A DNA stretch of 64,000 nt from a virus. How positions within the stretch are numbered: the stretch's first letter is position 1; each line of letters opens with the position of its first letter. The position numbers and the translations under genes are program-made. Shown here piece after piece: positions 52,632 to 64,000 of the stretch. The notes beneath the pieces were generated by a model. That model did not search any database. It was given only the letters and a program-made list of their open reading frames with translations, and was not told where the DNA came from. The stretch spans positions 1 to 64,000 of the IMG/VR virus record IMGVR_UViG_3300000216_000001. The stretch is one strand, 5' to 3'.

Positions 52632-53411
52632 ATGGATGAATTAGATTTAGATTTCAGCGACATTACATGAGAAGCTGAATCAACATGAACTGACTCATGA
52701 GTTGAAATGGATTTTTCTGAAATAGAAGAATCTACAGAAACAAAACCAGAAGAGACTTCTAAGGAAGAAACTACTGAAGAACCTTCTACTGAACAAGAAT
52801 CTTGAACAGAAGAAGTAACTACTGAAGAAAAACCAGAAGAAACTACAGAAGAAACTACAGAAAAAAAATCTGAAGAGACTACTAGTGAAACTGAAGTAGA
52901 CGAAATAGAAGAGTTATTAAAATCTATAGAAACTGGTTCAGAAGAATCAGAAGAAACTATAGAAAAGACAGAAGAGTCTTTATCTAAGTTAGGTACAGAA
53001 GAAGAGGTTTGAGAGACTTCAGAATTACTGGATCAAATTAAGATGGATAACTCTCAATTAAAAACTCAAGTAGACCAACTTCAAAAACTCGTTTGAAAAA
53101 TAAATAAAGAGAAATGAGATATAATGATGAGGAATACTGAATTAGAATTATATTGAAATATAGATGAACCAAATCTAATATATTTGAATGGTAATTTAGA
53201 GAAGGCTAAATGAGGTGATGAGAAATCTAAGAAGAGAATTGTTGGTATCTTAGATGACTTAAGATCTGAATTAACTGGACAAACAAAAGAAGAACAAGAT
53301 ACAGATAACGCAAGCGATTTGATATCTAAAGTATCTTCATTTAATTCATCGAGTAATCCAAACACTAAATGAGGTCAAGGATGAATAGATGATTATGAAA
53401 TTAATTTATAA
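52632..53411 (+). CDS. Capsid scaffolding protein
   Basis: 259 aa. The first 110 residues are an extremely acidic E-E-T-T/S-E repeat; then a coiled coil (I-K-M-D-N-S-Q-L-K-T-Q-V-D-Q-L) and a charged C-terminus. Acidic, helical, immediately upstream of the capsid gene: the standard scaffold profile. Shares the promoter at 52549 with the capsid gene. Confidence 0.75.
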
Positions 53412-53423
53412 TAAAAAAATATT

Positions 53424-54764
53424 ATGGCAAATGCAGTAAATACTACTCCTGTAAATACACAGGACATAGTAGATAGAGTTATAGGTAAGGGTATAGGTTT
53501 TATGACTTCTTACATAAGAGAGTATCCAGGTTTCGCTTACTTAGGGTTCTGACCATCTAACTGGTATAGAATGCAAAGAAATATTAATGGATCTAGTGCA
53601 GGTGCAATGTTTCAATTAGAAGGAATGCAAGATTCTCAATTTGCTAAAATTAGTAAAATAGAATCTACTGTATCAGAAACTGGTACATCAGTATCTTGGT
53701 ATGAAGGTGATTCATTTTCAACTTCATCTGAAATTACAACTGATTCAATTACTACAGAAATTATAGTAGAATCAGTAGGTACATTTGCAATTAACGATTA
53801 CGTTAGAACAATTCCTGCTAAAGGATCTGCTGGTACTGAAACACAAGTTACAATTACAGGTATAGATCCAGCTACTAACACACTTACAGTTAGTTCTGCA
53901 GTTAGTGTTAAAGATGGTGATAAAGTTATTTTCATCGCTCCTAAATTAACTTTAGGTGATAAAGTTCAAAGAACTGTATCTGATCCTACAGCTAAATTAG
54001 TTACTACTTACTTCCAAAAATTTGGTGGTTCAGTATCTATACAAGCTGAAGAATTAAATAAAACAAGATTACTAGTTGATGTTAAAACATTTTTATCAAA
54101 TGAATTTAATAAACCTAAAATGCAAATTTTAGAGAACATAATTAGTTCTTGGTTCTTCGGACAAAACAATGGTGGTAACTCTCCAGAACTACAAGGGTAT
54201 GTTACTCTTATAGATGAGAGAGAAGCTAGAGGTCAAACTTCTAGATTCAGTTTAGCTGCTATGACTACTGATCAAACTAAATTAAGAGAACTACAAAGAA
54301 TATTAAACTTAGCTTCTACAGCTCCTGTTTATACTGGTAATGAAAAACCAACTGTATTCTGTAATACTGAATTCGCTTCAGTTATATCTGGTCTATTAAG
54401 AAGTGATGTAGTTTACCAAAACTTCATACCTAAGACTATTGAATACGGATTAGAAAGTTTATCTACTCCATACTTCAGAAATATTAACTTTATCGTTCTA
54501 CCAGAAATGGATAGAATATATAGTAATGATTCTAAAGCATTCGTATTCCCTAAAGAATTAGTAGGGTTCAGAGTTCCAGAAAATGAATTCATGAATGAAC
54601 AAGGTGTAGCTGTTAAAACACAAGCAAATAGATTTTGTGTTATTAAACAACCAGTTACTACTAATGATTTCAGAGAATATACATTTGAATACAAACTAGC
54701 TAATGTATTTGCTGGTCAATCATATGATAATGCTTACATGATTTTAGAAGATCTTGAAGCGTAA
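53424..54764 (+). CDS. Major capsid protein
   Basis: 446 aa. Starts M-A-N-A-V-N-T-T-P-V-N-T-Q-D-I-V; beta-rich core (V-R-T-I-P-A-K-G ... V-S-S-A-V-S-V-K-D-G-D-K-V), Q-T-S-R-F-S-L spine helix region, and C-terminal E-Y-K-L-A-N-V-F-A-G-Q-S-Y-D-N, all usual for HK97-fold coats. Only one Gly is TGA (53550); about 25 others are GGT/GGA, unlike its neighbours. Codon use signals the highest expression in the window, and a strong terminator follows. Confidence 0.85.
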
Positions 54765-54793
54765 TCAAAAAATTTATATTTATATTTGTATTT

Positions 54794-54828
54794 AAAAGAT
54801 TAGGAATTTGATTTCCTAATCTTTTTTT
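54794..54828 (+). terminator. Strong intrinsic terminator after capsid gene
   Basis: AAAAGATTAGGAA / TTCCTAATCTTTT, 13 bp, 6-nt loop, seven T. Confidence 0.9.
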
Positions 54829-54865
54829 AATATAATAATGTTATTATTTACTAATAAAAACTACA

Positions 54866-55459
54866 ATGATTAATAATCAAGTATATAGTTTTATAAGACC
54901 ATTCTTCGTAAGTAGATGAGGATGAGCATTATCTACAACAGAAATGTTAGAATCATATATAAATATTTCATGTCAAGATGTATGGAATTATTATCAATGG
55001 TCATTTAAAATTAAAACTGAAACAATAGAAACATCATCAGTAAATTGAGAATATTTAAAATGGGAGACAACATATCCTATAGAATCTATAATAGATATTT
55101 ATGATGATGAATGAAATCAAATAATACCTATGAGTGGTAAGGTGAAAAATTATACAGAATGTAATGTATGAGATAATTTTATATTAACTACTACAGACAT
55201 TAAATCTATAGAGATAAGATACTATAAACAATATGAATGGATATCATTAGCTAATGATGGAACTAAGGCATTACAATTCCCAAATAGATTTGTACCACCA
55301 ATCGTAAATAAGATTTATGACTTAGCTAGTCCTTTAAGTTATTTTGAGGATGATAATGTGGTACCAAGATATCAAATAGCTGTAAGACAGTTAGATGAAT
55401 TAAAAAAAGCTGATTGAATATCAGCAGATATTTATTTTAGCCCTGACAAATCTATATAA
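54866..55459 (+). CDS. Head-tail adaptor (P22 gp4-like position)
   Basis: 197 aa. Begins Y-S-F-I-R-P-F-F-V-S-R-G-G-A-L-S-T-T-E-M-L-E, with helices around Q-D-V-W-N-Y-Y-Q-W-S-F and F-P-N-R-F-V-P-P-I-V-N-K-I-Y-D, resembling the helical tail-stabilising or connector proteins between capsid and tail tube in podoviruses and crAss-like phages. It overlaps the next start by 1 nt. Confidence 0.6.
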
Positions 55460-58365
55460 TGAAAGACATACAATTAGAGTTAAAAGATCAAGAACTCAAT
55501 TCTATTTATGATAGAATCATAAACTGTAAAGCTATTAAACCAACTCACAAGATTAATTGAATCTCGTGAGATAGTTTTATGTTAGATAAAAGATTATGAT
55601 TAGAATCTAGATTTAATTTACCATGAGTTACATTTAAAGATTATGTAGATATAGATGGTGATAGATATTACTATGGTGAAACTGAAACTAAAGGTAAAAT
55701 ATATAATAAAAATTATGAAGAAATATATTCTGAAGATATTAGAGAATGAAATCCTACACACTTAATTAAGTGAGCATGAGCATGATGACAAATAATTATA
55801 GATGCTACAGAGACAATTAATAATTTAGAACCTGTAGCTAAAGTATTAAATCCAAGTGTATATGAATCAACCGCTTCATATTCGATATGAGATTGAGTTA
55901 CAAGTTGAAGTAATGCATATATATGTATTAAAGATGCTACATGAATTTCACCAACTAATATTGCTTATTGGGCTACAGCAGAAGAATGAGCTGATGTAAT
56001 AGAATTACAACCATATTATCAATGATGATTAATAGGATTAATTATCCCATGACATTGACGGAGTGAATGATCAACAAGATATATTACATTTACAACAGGT
56101 ATATTAAAATGATTAACTAAGAGGATATATTATGCTGTATGAGAACAAGTATATATATTTGGTACTGATGGTTATGGTTCATTACCAGAGACAGATGAAA
56201 AATATTATGTATTCAGTGATCCTAAAGATGTATTAGTATTATGATCTGATACATGAATTAATGTATTAGCATTAACAGATATTAAATGAGCTTGAGATTT
56301 TTATTATCATATAGCATTAACATATTGATACATTAATTTATATCCATTAGATATAGATTGAGTAAAAGTATTATTAAATTGAGAAGATGATGTAGAGAAT
56401 AAAAATATATTGGAATGAGTTTTATCATCTGATTATGTAGTAGAAATAGATAATTTATTATTATTTATATATAGAGTAGATTGATGAGCAATAGCAATTA
56501 CACAACTAGATTCTATATTAAAATTAGATATAAATTTTTCATGAGCTGGTTTATGAATATATCCTAGTATATGAATTAATTTTGATTGAACTATAATAGC
56601 GTATAATTCATCTACATTATGATGATCAACACCATACTTATTAAATAGATATGATGATGATTGAATTCAAAATCAAGATAGTTTTAGAAAGATGGATTTC
56701 TATAAATATATAAGAGATAATCTACCAGTATGATATAGTTATAAGATGGTAGAAACAGAAGATAAATATATATCTACACTAGATACATTATGAATAACAA
56801 TAAAAGAATGGTTTTTATGATATGATTTTTATATACGGAAAGATGATTTACAAGAAAATGCTGTAACTAGAAGTGATACATATTCAATGAAAGTATATAT
56901 TAATACATCATGGGTTACAAGTCCTGCAACAATAGTTATTAATGTAGATGGAATAGATCATAGTATATATGTAGATACACAACATGAGTGAACTATAGCA
57001 ACAGAGATAATAAATTACTTTAATACCCATACTGACTTTAGTGCTTATAAAATATTTCATTCTGGTTGAGATGCATATTATTTAGATATATCACATATAG
57101 ATTGAAGACAATTAAATCCATCAACTACATATTCTAAAATAACAGTTAGTGAAAATAACTTTAATATAGAATGAAGTAATTATTATTATGGAGTAGGATT
57201 AACTTGAGCTATACCAGCAGATGCATTTATATATAATCCATTATCAACAATAAGAAATGTGAATGATAATACTATATTTCCATATAATGTATTAAAAGGA
57301 ACAGAGATTAATAATAAACAGAATACAGATATAATAGATATACAAGAATTTGAATGAGCATTATTTACATTAACACCTAACTTTATATATTTTAGTAGAG
57401 TTGATTTTGATAGTAATACACAATTCTATCCATTAGATAATCTTACATATAAAGGATGAGAAAAATTAATACCATTTGGACATTCATTAATAGTTATTTG
57501 AGAAACAAATAAATTAATTAAGAAGACTATAATGAAAAGATATGGAAGAGATATGACATCATACTTAATGAAAGACTTAGAATTTAATTGAGATCTATTT
57601 AGTAAGTATTCATATTTATATACAGATGGAGTTTTATATCTATTACAATCAGATAAAAGATTAATGACATTACAGGTAGTAGAGAATGATGCTACTGAAT
57701 CTAGAATAGCTACACAAGAGATATCAAAATGATTTAGATATTTATTTGAAGAAGCTGAATGAGAATGTTTCATGAGTCAAGAATGAGAATATATAAATGT
57801 ACTAGTTATAAATTGAGAGAAGACTACAAACTATCAATTTGATATATCAAGAAATATATGGTTACAGAATGAATATAATACACCAGTATATCATATATGA
57901 GATGAAATATTAACAAAAGATTATATAGCTATAGAGAATTGATATACAGATTTTTGAGTAGAGTACTCACAAGAAATTAACTTCAGTATCTGAAATTTGA
58001 TTAATCTTACTAAGGTTGATATAATGAGAACAATATTTGGGTTGAACCATCAAGACAACTTAGATATTACTCTAATAATAGAGAGAGAGGAGGAAGCTGG
58101 TAACTTAGAAACAGAGACACATACATTAAATAATTATTATTTTGATACTATGTTGGATCCAGAACCAGACCTTGATGAATTACCATGACAAGAGATTCAA
58201 GAAGTATATGAGTGAAATATAGCAAGTATACAAACTCAAATCGAAAGAGCATGAAGGTTCATGAGATTCCAATATAAATCTGAAAACAGATTTATTATAG
58301 GTAACACTTACTTATTAACTAAAGCAAGTAAACCTTATGTGAATGATATTTTAACATCTAATTAA
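55459..58365 (+). CDS. Large tail tube / nozzle protein (P22 gp10-like position)
   Basis: 968 aa, beta-rich with regular Gly-Asp turns; more than 60 glycines are TGA, among the heaviest use in the window. Text such as P-Y-Y-Q-G-G-L-I-G-L-I-I-P-G-H-G and T-L-G-I-T-I-K-E-W-F-L-G-Y-D-F-Y fits beta-propeller or nozzle tail proteins. The C-terminal 130 residues are more charged (F-D-T-M-L-D-P-E-P-D). CGG at 56059 and 56836. Position after the adaptor suggests the tail tube or nozzle. Confidence 0.65.
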
Positions 58366-58372
58366 TAGAACA

Positions 58373-59350
58373 ATGACAAATGTTGATATAGATTATAGCT
58401 GAATAGATTATGAAGCTATGGGGTTAAATCCAAATGGATCACCAAAAAAATTTGAGGGTAGAAGTTTTTGAGAAAAAATTAAGAGTGCAGGTAAGAATTT
58501 AGCTAAATGAACATATGAAGCATTAGCTCCTACGGATGCAATAAGAGCAGTTAAAGGTGAAGAATTTAGTTGATCATGATTAGCATTAGATATATTATCA
58601 TTAGTACCTTGAGCTAAATGAGTTAAGTTAGCACAGAAAGCAATTAAAGGAAAGTTAACTAAGACAGCTAGAAAAAAGATTACTGATAAGATAAATGATA
58701 TAAAAGCTAAACAATGAAATGTACAATCACATATGGATGGTGTATGAAAATCTGAAAAGATGTGATATAAACAAAAAGATTCAATGGTTAAAAGAGATGT
58801 AGAAGATATACAATGAATGGATGATGCTAATAAAAAATTATTAAAAGAGAGAAGAATGAAAGGTAAAGAGATAAGTGGAAAAGTTAATAGAGCTACAGCA
58901 TGAGTAGCATGAGTATGAGCAGCTGCATGAGTAGCATCAATGGATGAAGATCCAAATGGATTAGATATAGATTATCCATCTATAGATGAAATGAATGAAA
59001 CAATGGAAAGAAACAATGAAGAGATGAGTAATAGATTAAGAGAATTTCAAGACAACCAAGAAGTTCCAGAAACTTCAGAAGTTCCAGAAGTTCCAGAAGT
59101 TTCAGAAGTTCCAGAAGTTCCAGAAAGAAAAACATTTATAAGTTGGTTAGATGAACAATGAATAGATTCTAGTAAAGAACATAGAGCATCTATAGCTGAA
59201 GCATTATGAATAGAAAACTATGATTATAGTAAAGAAAAAAATATGGAATTATGGAAAAGATTAAAAGAAGCAGATCCATTAGAGTTTAAAAATACAGAAG
59301 TATCAGAAGAAACAAAAAGAGAAGCACAAGCTAAACAAGGACTATTTTAA
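58373..59350 (+). CDS. Internal virion protein with E-V-P repeats
   Basis: 325 aa. Hydrophobic Gly/Ala patch (A-G-V-A-G-V-G-A-A-A-G-V-A-S, residues 175-190) preceded by basic helices; residues 225-245 repeat E-V-P (TTCCAGAAG units at 59063-59123). An amphipathic membrane-active segment plus helices is typical of ejected internal core proteins. Not assignable to a family. Confidence 0.55.
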
Positions 59351-59367
59351 TATATAATTAATTAGAT

Positions 59368-61473
59368 ATGATATACAATTATGGACAATGACAATATCAA
59401 TCATTAAATGAGCCAGATGAAAATACTTGATTAAATATGAATTTTGATACTCCATGAGATAAGAAAAAGAAAAAAGAAAAAAGTAAACTTCAAAAACAAA
59501 TGGAGAGTTATTCTCAATCTAAGATGAATGCAATGTGATGATCTGGTAATAGAAATAAATCAATTTATGAAAAACTTGAAGATTCAAAAAAGATATGACA
59601 AAAATTAAATACACAAGTAATTTCTAAAATAGAAAATACTGATTTTAATAAATTTAATCCAATAGAACAAAAAGAACTTGCAATGGCTTTAATAAAAGCT
59701 GAACAAAATAAATGACAAATATCGGCAGAAAATTTAACTGAACTTACTAGATTAAATAAAGAATGAGATTATAAATGAATACAACAATTTATTAAGCATT
59801 GAGGTATAGTTGTTTGACAACCAAATAAATCAGAGTTACCTAGTAAAGATAAAATATTAGTTACAGAAAATGTTACACCTAAAACAGAAGAACCTAAAGT
59901 AGAAGAAAATAAAACTACACCTACTACAGAAACACCTACTACAGAAACACCTACATCTACTACAGAAACTGTAGGAATTAGTTTAACAGATGATATATTT
60001 TCTAAAGCATGGGATAGCCCAGAGAGGTTAGCTGTTGCTAAAAAATATGGTATTGAAAATTATACTGGTACAGCTGAACAAAATTTAGAACTTCAAAGAA
60101 AAATAAAAGAAGGATGAACTACTGAAACTGAAACTGAAGATAAGGAATGAAGTTGATCTATGTTAACAGAAGATATTACAGGTAAGAAAATAGAGAAGAA
60201 AACAATTGGAGAAATAGAAGAAGAAGTTAAATGACCTACATGAAGTGAGGTTATGGCGGATGAAATGAAAACTAATTTATCTATGTTTGATGAAGAAAAT
60301 AAAAAGAAGACTGAAGAACAAAAACAAATATTAAAAGATCAAGCTGATGAATTAGCTGAATTAGAAAAGAAAAAAAGTGAATGAAAGCTAGAAAGGATTA
60401 CGGAATCAGAACAAGATATAGAAGATAGAAGAACAGCTTATGCTACAGCTAATGCTCAAGAAATAAGTAGATTAAGATCTAGTGTTAATAGAGCATATAA
60501 TCAAGCATGATTAGGTGCAGCTATAACTGGATGATTAGCTGGACAATCATGAGTTCAGGTTCCTGCATCAGAAATAGATGCTATAATGCAAAATACATTA
60601 GCAACATATGATAGTAATTTACAAGCAGCTGATGATACTTTTAATAAGAATATGTCAGCTGTAGCAGATAAAGCAGAATGAGCTGCTAAGATATTTGCTA
60701 GTGAACAATCATTCTTAGATAAAGCTAGAGATTTAGTTGATACAGAATACTTTGCTCCATATATGGATATGGTAAAAAAAGCAGCTGCATGAGATATTAA
60801 AGCTATAGAAGATATTAAAGCTATAAATCTTAAATTAGAAACAGCTAGACAAGATGAACAAGCTAAGAGACGTAATGAGCAATTAAGAATAGAACAAGAG
60901 ACAAAGATATATGAAGGTAAGAATTTAACAGAGAAGGTTACACATATGTTAAATAAAATGTATGGTACTGATTGAATACAATTTGTAGATGTTAATAAAA
61001 TAGTACAAGATAATCCTACATTTTGATTTGAACAAATAAGAGATCTATTACAAACAGAAGCAAAGAAGTGGTCAGAGAGAAGTATTAAGTTTCAATCTAT
61101 ATCAGCTAAAGCGGATGTTGATTTAAGTGCAGATGAAAGAAAATTTATGTCAGCTTATTTAAAAGCTATAGAAGGTAAGAATTCACCTAGTACATCTTCT
61201 TTATCTACAAATATAAAATCTAATATAGAAACAGATAAAAAAGATTTAGATAAAAAGGTAAGTGAATATATACCTAAACCAGAAGATAAACCTAAACTAG
61301 AAGATAAAAAACAGGTTGAGAAAGATAAGTTAAGTGAAGTTATTAAAAACAAAGAAACTAATCCAGAAGCATTTAAGCTTTTTGCTGATAAATATAAAAC
61401 AAATAAAAGATTTAAGAGTCAGTTTAAACAAATGTTTACAGCTGATGAAATAAGAGAACTACTTAATAAATAA
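59368..61473 (+). CDS. Large coiled-coil internal virion protein
   Basis: 701 aa. N-terminal Lys/Ser/Gln-rich part, Thr/Pro linker (T-P-T-T-E-T-P-T-T-E near residue 190), then long Lys/Glu coiled coils. An Ala/Gly stretch Q-A-G-L-G-A-A-I-T-G-G-L-A-G-Q-S-G (residues 380-395) may insert in membranes. The C-terminus is again low-complexity (K-P-E-D-K-P-K-L-E-D-K). It resembles ejected core proteins; no enzyme domain was found. Confidence 0.55.
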
Positions 61474-61480
61474 TTAAAAC

Positions 61481-63082
61481 ATGAGTATAAGATTTCAAAA
61501 AGATTATATAACATATTTGATAGAAGATTTAGAAAATACCTCTACATGAGAAGTAGAGGTATTTCTTAATGACTCACCAGATAGTGATATATGATTCTTA
61601 TTAATAGATAAAGGTATACCATGAAAAGAAGAAAACATATTCTACCATAAAAAGGTAGGTAATAGTGTTTTCTTTTATTGAGTAAACAGAACTAATCCAG
61701 TATTACATACAGCTTCATCACAAGTATTATTAACTAATGCTATAGATGCATTAAATTATTTTAGTGATTTTATTAATCAAGCTTTTCATATATATAAGAA
61801 ATCAGAACAGAATGTTATTATTACTGGATGAAAGATATATGAGGATTGATCAGTAATAGATATCATAGATTATGATAGTGAATGATTACTAGCTGCGAAC
61901 TATACGAATTATATTTATTTAATAGATGGAGTTATTATAGCTACTACTACAGAAGATCTAACTAAATATTTATTAGCAGAGATAGATGTAGAATTAAATT
62001 GAGATATAACTAATATAAGACAATACAGATTATGGGTTGGTAGATGAATTACTTGATGAGAAGGTATACAATGACCACAATGATTACCATGAGCAGATGG
62101 TACAGATTGAACTAATTGAACAGATTGAACTAATGGAACTAACGGTACAGATTGAACCAACTGAATAGATGGTACAAATTGAACTAACGGTACAAACTGA
62201 ATTGATTGAATTAATGGTACAGATGGTACAGATTGAACCAACTGAATAGATGGTACAAATTGAGTTGATTGAGTAGATTGAGAAATTTGAATTAATCGGA
62301 GATGACCGTATAATGTAGGTACTAGTTATCTAGTAAATGATTGAGTTACATATGAATGAAGTTCATATATATGTACTACTGATTCAATAGGTAATATACC
62401 TACAGCAAATACATACTGGGATTTACTAGCAAGTAAAGGATTGTTATATAATAATATAATATTATATCCTACAACAGCTAGTTGAGATTTCTGATATAAT
62501 ATAATGGTATCAGATTTACTAGATACAAACTTTGATGATCCAGCGATAGATATACCAACATGAGAGATATTATGAAATAATCAATTACTAGCTTGATTAA
62601 TATCAGAGCCATGATTATTTATATGAAACATAGGAACATTAAATATACCTACAATATGAAACATAGCTAAGATAGCTGGTAACAGTCAACAATATGCAGA
62701 GTTTTATTTTGAAGTATATAAAAGAAACATAGATACTACAGAAACATTAGTAGCTACAAGTGCTACTACATGAGCTGTAAATCCACAAGATGATAGTTAT
62801 TATCAATTTAGTGCATCAGCATTATTAAATGATTGAGACTGGGCTGCATCAGATAGGATAGTAATTAAATACTATGCTAACATGTTAGGTAATCCATGAT
62901 CATATTATAATTTTCAATTCGGATGAGCTAGTCCAATAAGGACATCATTTGATTTACCAATAAATACTATAGTAAAAAATGCTAGTCAGATAAGTTATGA
63001 TAATACAGCATCATGAATGACAGCAGATAATGTACAAGATGCCTTAGATGATATATCAGTAGATGGTTGAGAATACTATTAA
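61481..63082 (+). CDS. Collagen-like tail fibre protein
   Basis: 533 aa. N-terminal 185 residues are an attachment domain (I-T-Y-L-I-E-D-L-E-N ... V-F-F-Y-G-V-N-R-T-N-P-V-L-H-T), like siphovirus/podovirus baseplate-upstream proteins. Residues 190-270 are about 27 Gly-X-Y triplets (GTD, GTN, GID). They are followed by G-I-N-(CGG)-R-G-P-Y-N-V-G-T-S-Y-L-V-N-D-G-V, the carbohydrate-binding-like motif that in other phages begins W-R-G. Then Y-E-G-S-S-Y-I-C-T and P-T-A-N-T-Y-W-D-L-L-A-S-K-G. The C-terminal 240 residues are a beta domain ending D-N-V-Q-D-A-L-D-D. Confidence 0.8.
62060..62290 (+). repeat. Coding collagen repeat (GTD/GTN/GID)
   Basis: Degenerate 9-nt units in which Gly is written TGA, GGT or GGA, and the other positions are mostly ACN/ATN and GAT/AAY. 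Direct in-frame repeats without spacers. Confidence 0.85.
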
Positions 63083-63153
63083 TCATTAAGGGTTTAAATG
63101 TATATCCCTAGCAGAAATAAAACACACGCTTAAAAAACATTTCCAAAATCTAA

Positions 63154-63182
63154 GAGAGAAGTTTTTTAGTTTACCTTCTCTC
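63154..63182 (+). terminator. Hairpin after collagen fibre gene
   Basis: GAGAGAAG (63154-63161) with CTTCTCTC (63175-63182), 8 bp; the loop contains TTTTTT. The surrounding 186-nt gap has A-rich sequence with repeated AAAACTAAAA near the next start. Confidence 0.55.
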
Positions 63183-63268
63183 GCAAAGATTTTAACAAAC
63201 CAAAAACTAAAACTTTTTAAAAACTAAAATTAAAAACTAAATTATTTTATTTTCATAATTAAAATATT

Positions 63269-64000
63269 ATGGCATGAGGAACTAAGACATTTATGGATTT
63301 AATGTCTTCAAGCACAATAGCTGCTAAAGGGTTATCTAATACAGACAATAGTAAGTTTGCTAATTTTAATGATAATGCTGAAGCTAGTGATGATACATTA
63401 TGGTCTAGTCAAAAGATTATGGATTCAATGAGTATTATAACATGACCAACATGACCTCAATGAGCACAATGAGCAGTATGACCTCAATGAATAGATTGAG
63501 CAACATGAGCACAATGATTAACATGAGCTGACTGAAATACATGATGAGTATGACCTACATGAGCTACTGGTGCTACATGAGCTACTGGTACAGCATGAGT
63601 ACAAGGTATACAATGAGTACAATGAGTACAATGAGATGAATGACAATGATTTAATATAGCATGAATTTATAATTCAGTATCTGAATTACAATCATCATCT
63701 ATAGCAGAATGAAACTTTGGTTTAGTAGCTGGAACATTAGATCAATCTGATTCAGATTATGGTAGATTATATTTATATAAAAATAGCGCTCGGACATATA
63801 TTACAGACATGTCAATAGCATGAGCTGATTGAATTACATGACCACAATGAATACAAGGTATACAAGGTATTACATGAGCTACTGGTATACAATGAGCAGT
63901 ATGACCTACATGAGCTACTGGTGCTACATGACCTACTGGAGCCGCATGAGCAACATGAGTTGATTGAAATGATTGAGCAACATGAGCACAATGAATACAA
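63269..64000 (+). CDS. Collagen-like tail fibre protein, 5' part (3' partial)
   Basis: 244 codons to the window end. M-A-G-G-T-K-T-F-M-D-L-M-S-S-S, a small globular N-terminus, then Gly-X-Y triplets (GPT, GPQ, GAQ, GIQ) interrupted by a 50-residue domain L-V-A-G-T-L-D-Q-S-D-S-D-Y-G-R-L-Y-L-Y-K-N-S-A-(CGG)-T-Y-I-T-D-M-S. In other collagen-like phage fibres the residue at CGG is Trp. The last 73 nt are identical to positions 26-98, so the gene may join the fragment at the start of the window. Confidence 0.75.

Noticed and set aside
1-64000. UGA read as tryptophan (mycoplasma-type code)
   Set aside because: Collagen repeats, Walker A loops and HU cores would then carry Trp at invariant Gly positions, while TGG is still used at Trp positions.

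Overview
The window is a phage genome (about 27% G+C by eye) that uses a non-standard genetic code: UGA is read as glycine (translation table 25). With UGA as stop almost every gene is shattered. With UGA as Gly, and only UAA/UAG as stops, about 70 mostly abutting or overlapping genes appear. UGA falls exactly on invariant glycines: Gly-X-Y collagen repeats, Walker A loops, the subtilase P-G-T-S motif, lysozyme F-E-G and I-G-Y-G, and the G-F-G-T-F of two HU proteins. CGG also appears to be read as Trp in at least three conserved places. This combination points to a host in the Absconditabacteria (SR1) or Gracilibacteria.

Layout. 0-9.3 kb: tail fibre genes, a holin-like membrane cassette, a candidate cysteine peptidase and coiled-coil structural proteins. 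9.3-9.95 kb: a promoter, a pseudoknotted small RNA and its terminator, then a structured leader. 9.95-26.7 kb: replication and recombination genes (VRR-NUC nuclease, SSB-like protein, RecB/Cas4-like nuclease, TOPRIM primase-helicase, Rad50-like ATPase), many small proteins, a secreted subtilase, a membrane coiled-coil protein and a GH24 lysozyme. 25.7-28.4 kb: structured RNAs and three small transcription units with unusual hairpin-rich coding sequence. 28.4-29.9 kb: non-coding, with an abrupt strand-composition switch (candidate origin). 29.9-32.3 kb: RecA and small genes. 32.3-32.9 kb: two HU/IHF-like genes, the only minus-strand genes. 33.0-63 kb: virion genes, comprising a 4,657-aa giant protein, TerS-like, TerL, portal, scaffold, major capsid protein, tail adaptor, 968-aa tail protein, two internal proteins and collagen-like fibres. 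A collagen-like gene runs off each end, so the molecule may be circular.

Genes working together. Podovirus-like head and tail genes, a giant multidomain virion protein with a possible RNA polymerase barrel, HU/IHF homologues, an SSB and a primase-helicase recall crAss-like phages. A DNA polymerase, integrase and tRNA genes were not found. Three host-like promoter groups (about TTGACA-N16-TATAAT) and many intrinsic terminators are visible. Five copies of an identical 20-bp element, each followed by a different hairpin and then a gene, occur only in the 12-28 kb early region. They may be promoters for a phage RNA polymerase or a shared RNA control element.

Most starts are preceded by an A-rich leader (AAACTAAAACA-ATG type) and not by a Shine-Dalgarno sequence. 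All family assignments are from motifs read by eye; no search was run.
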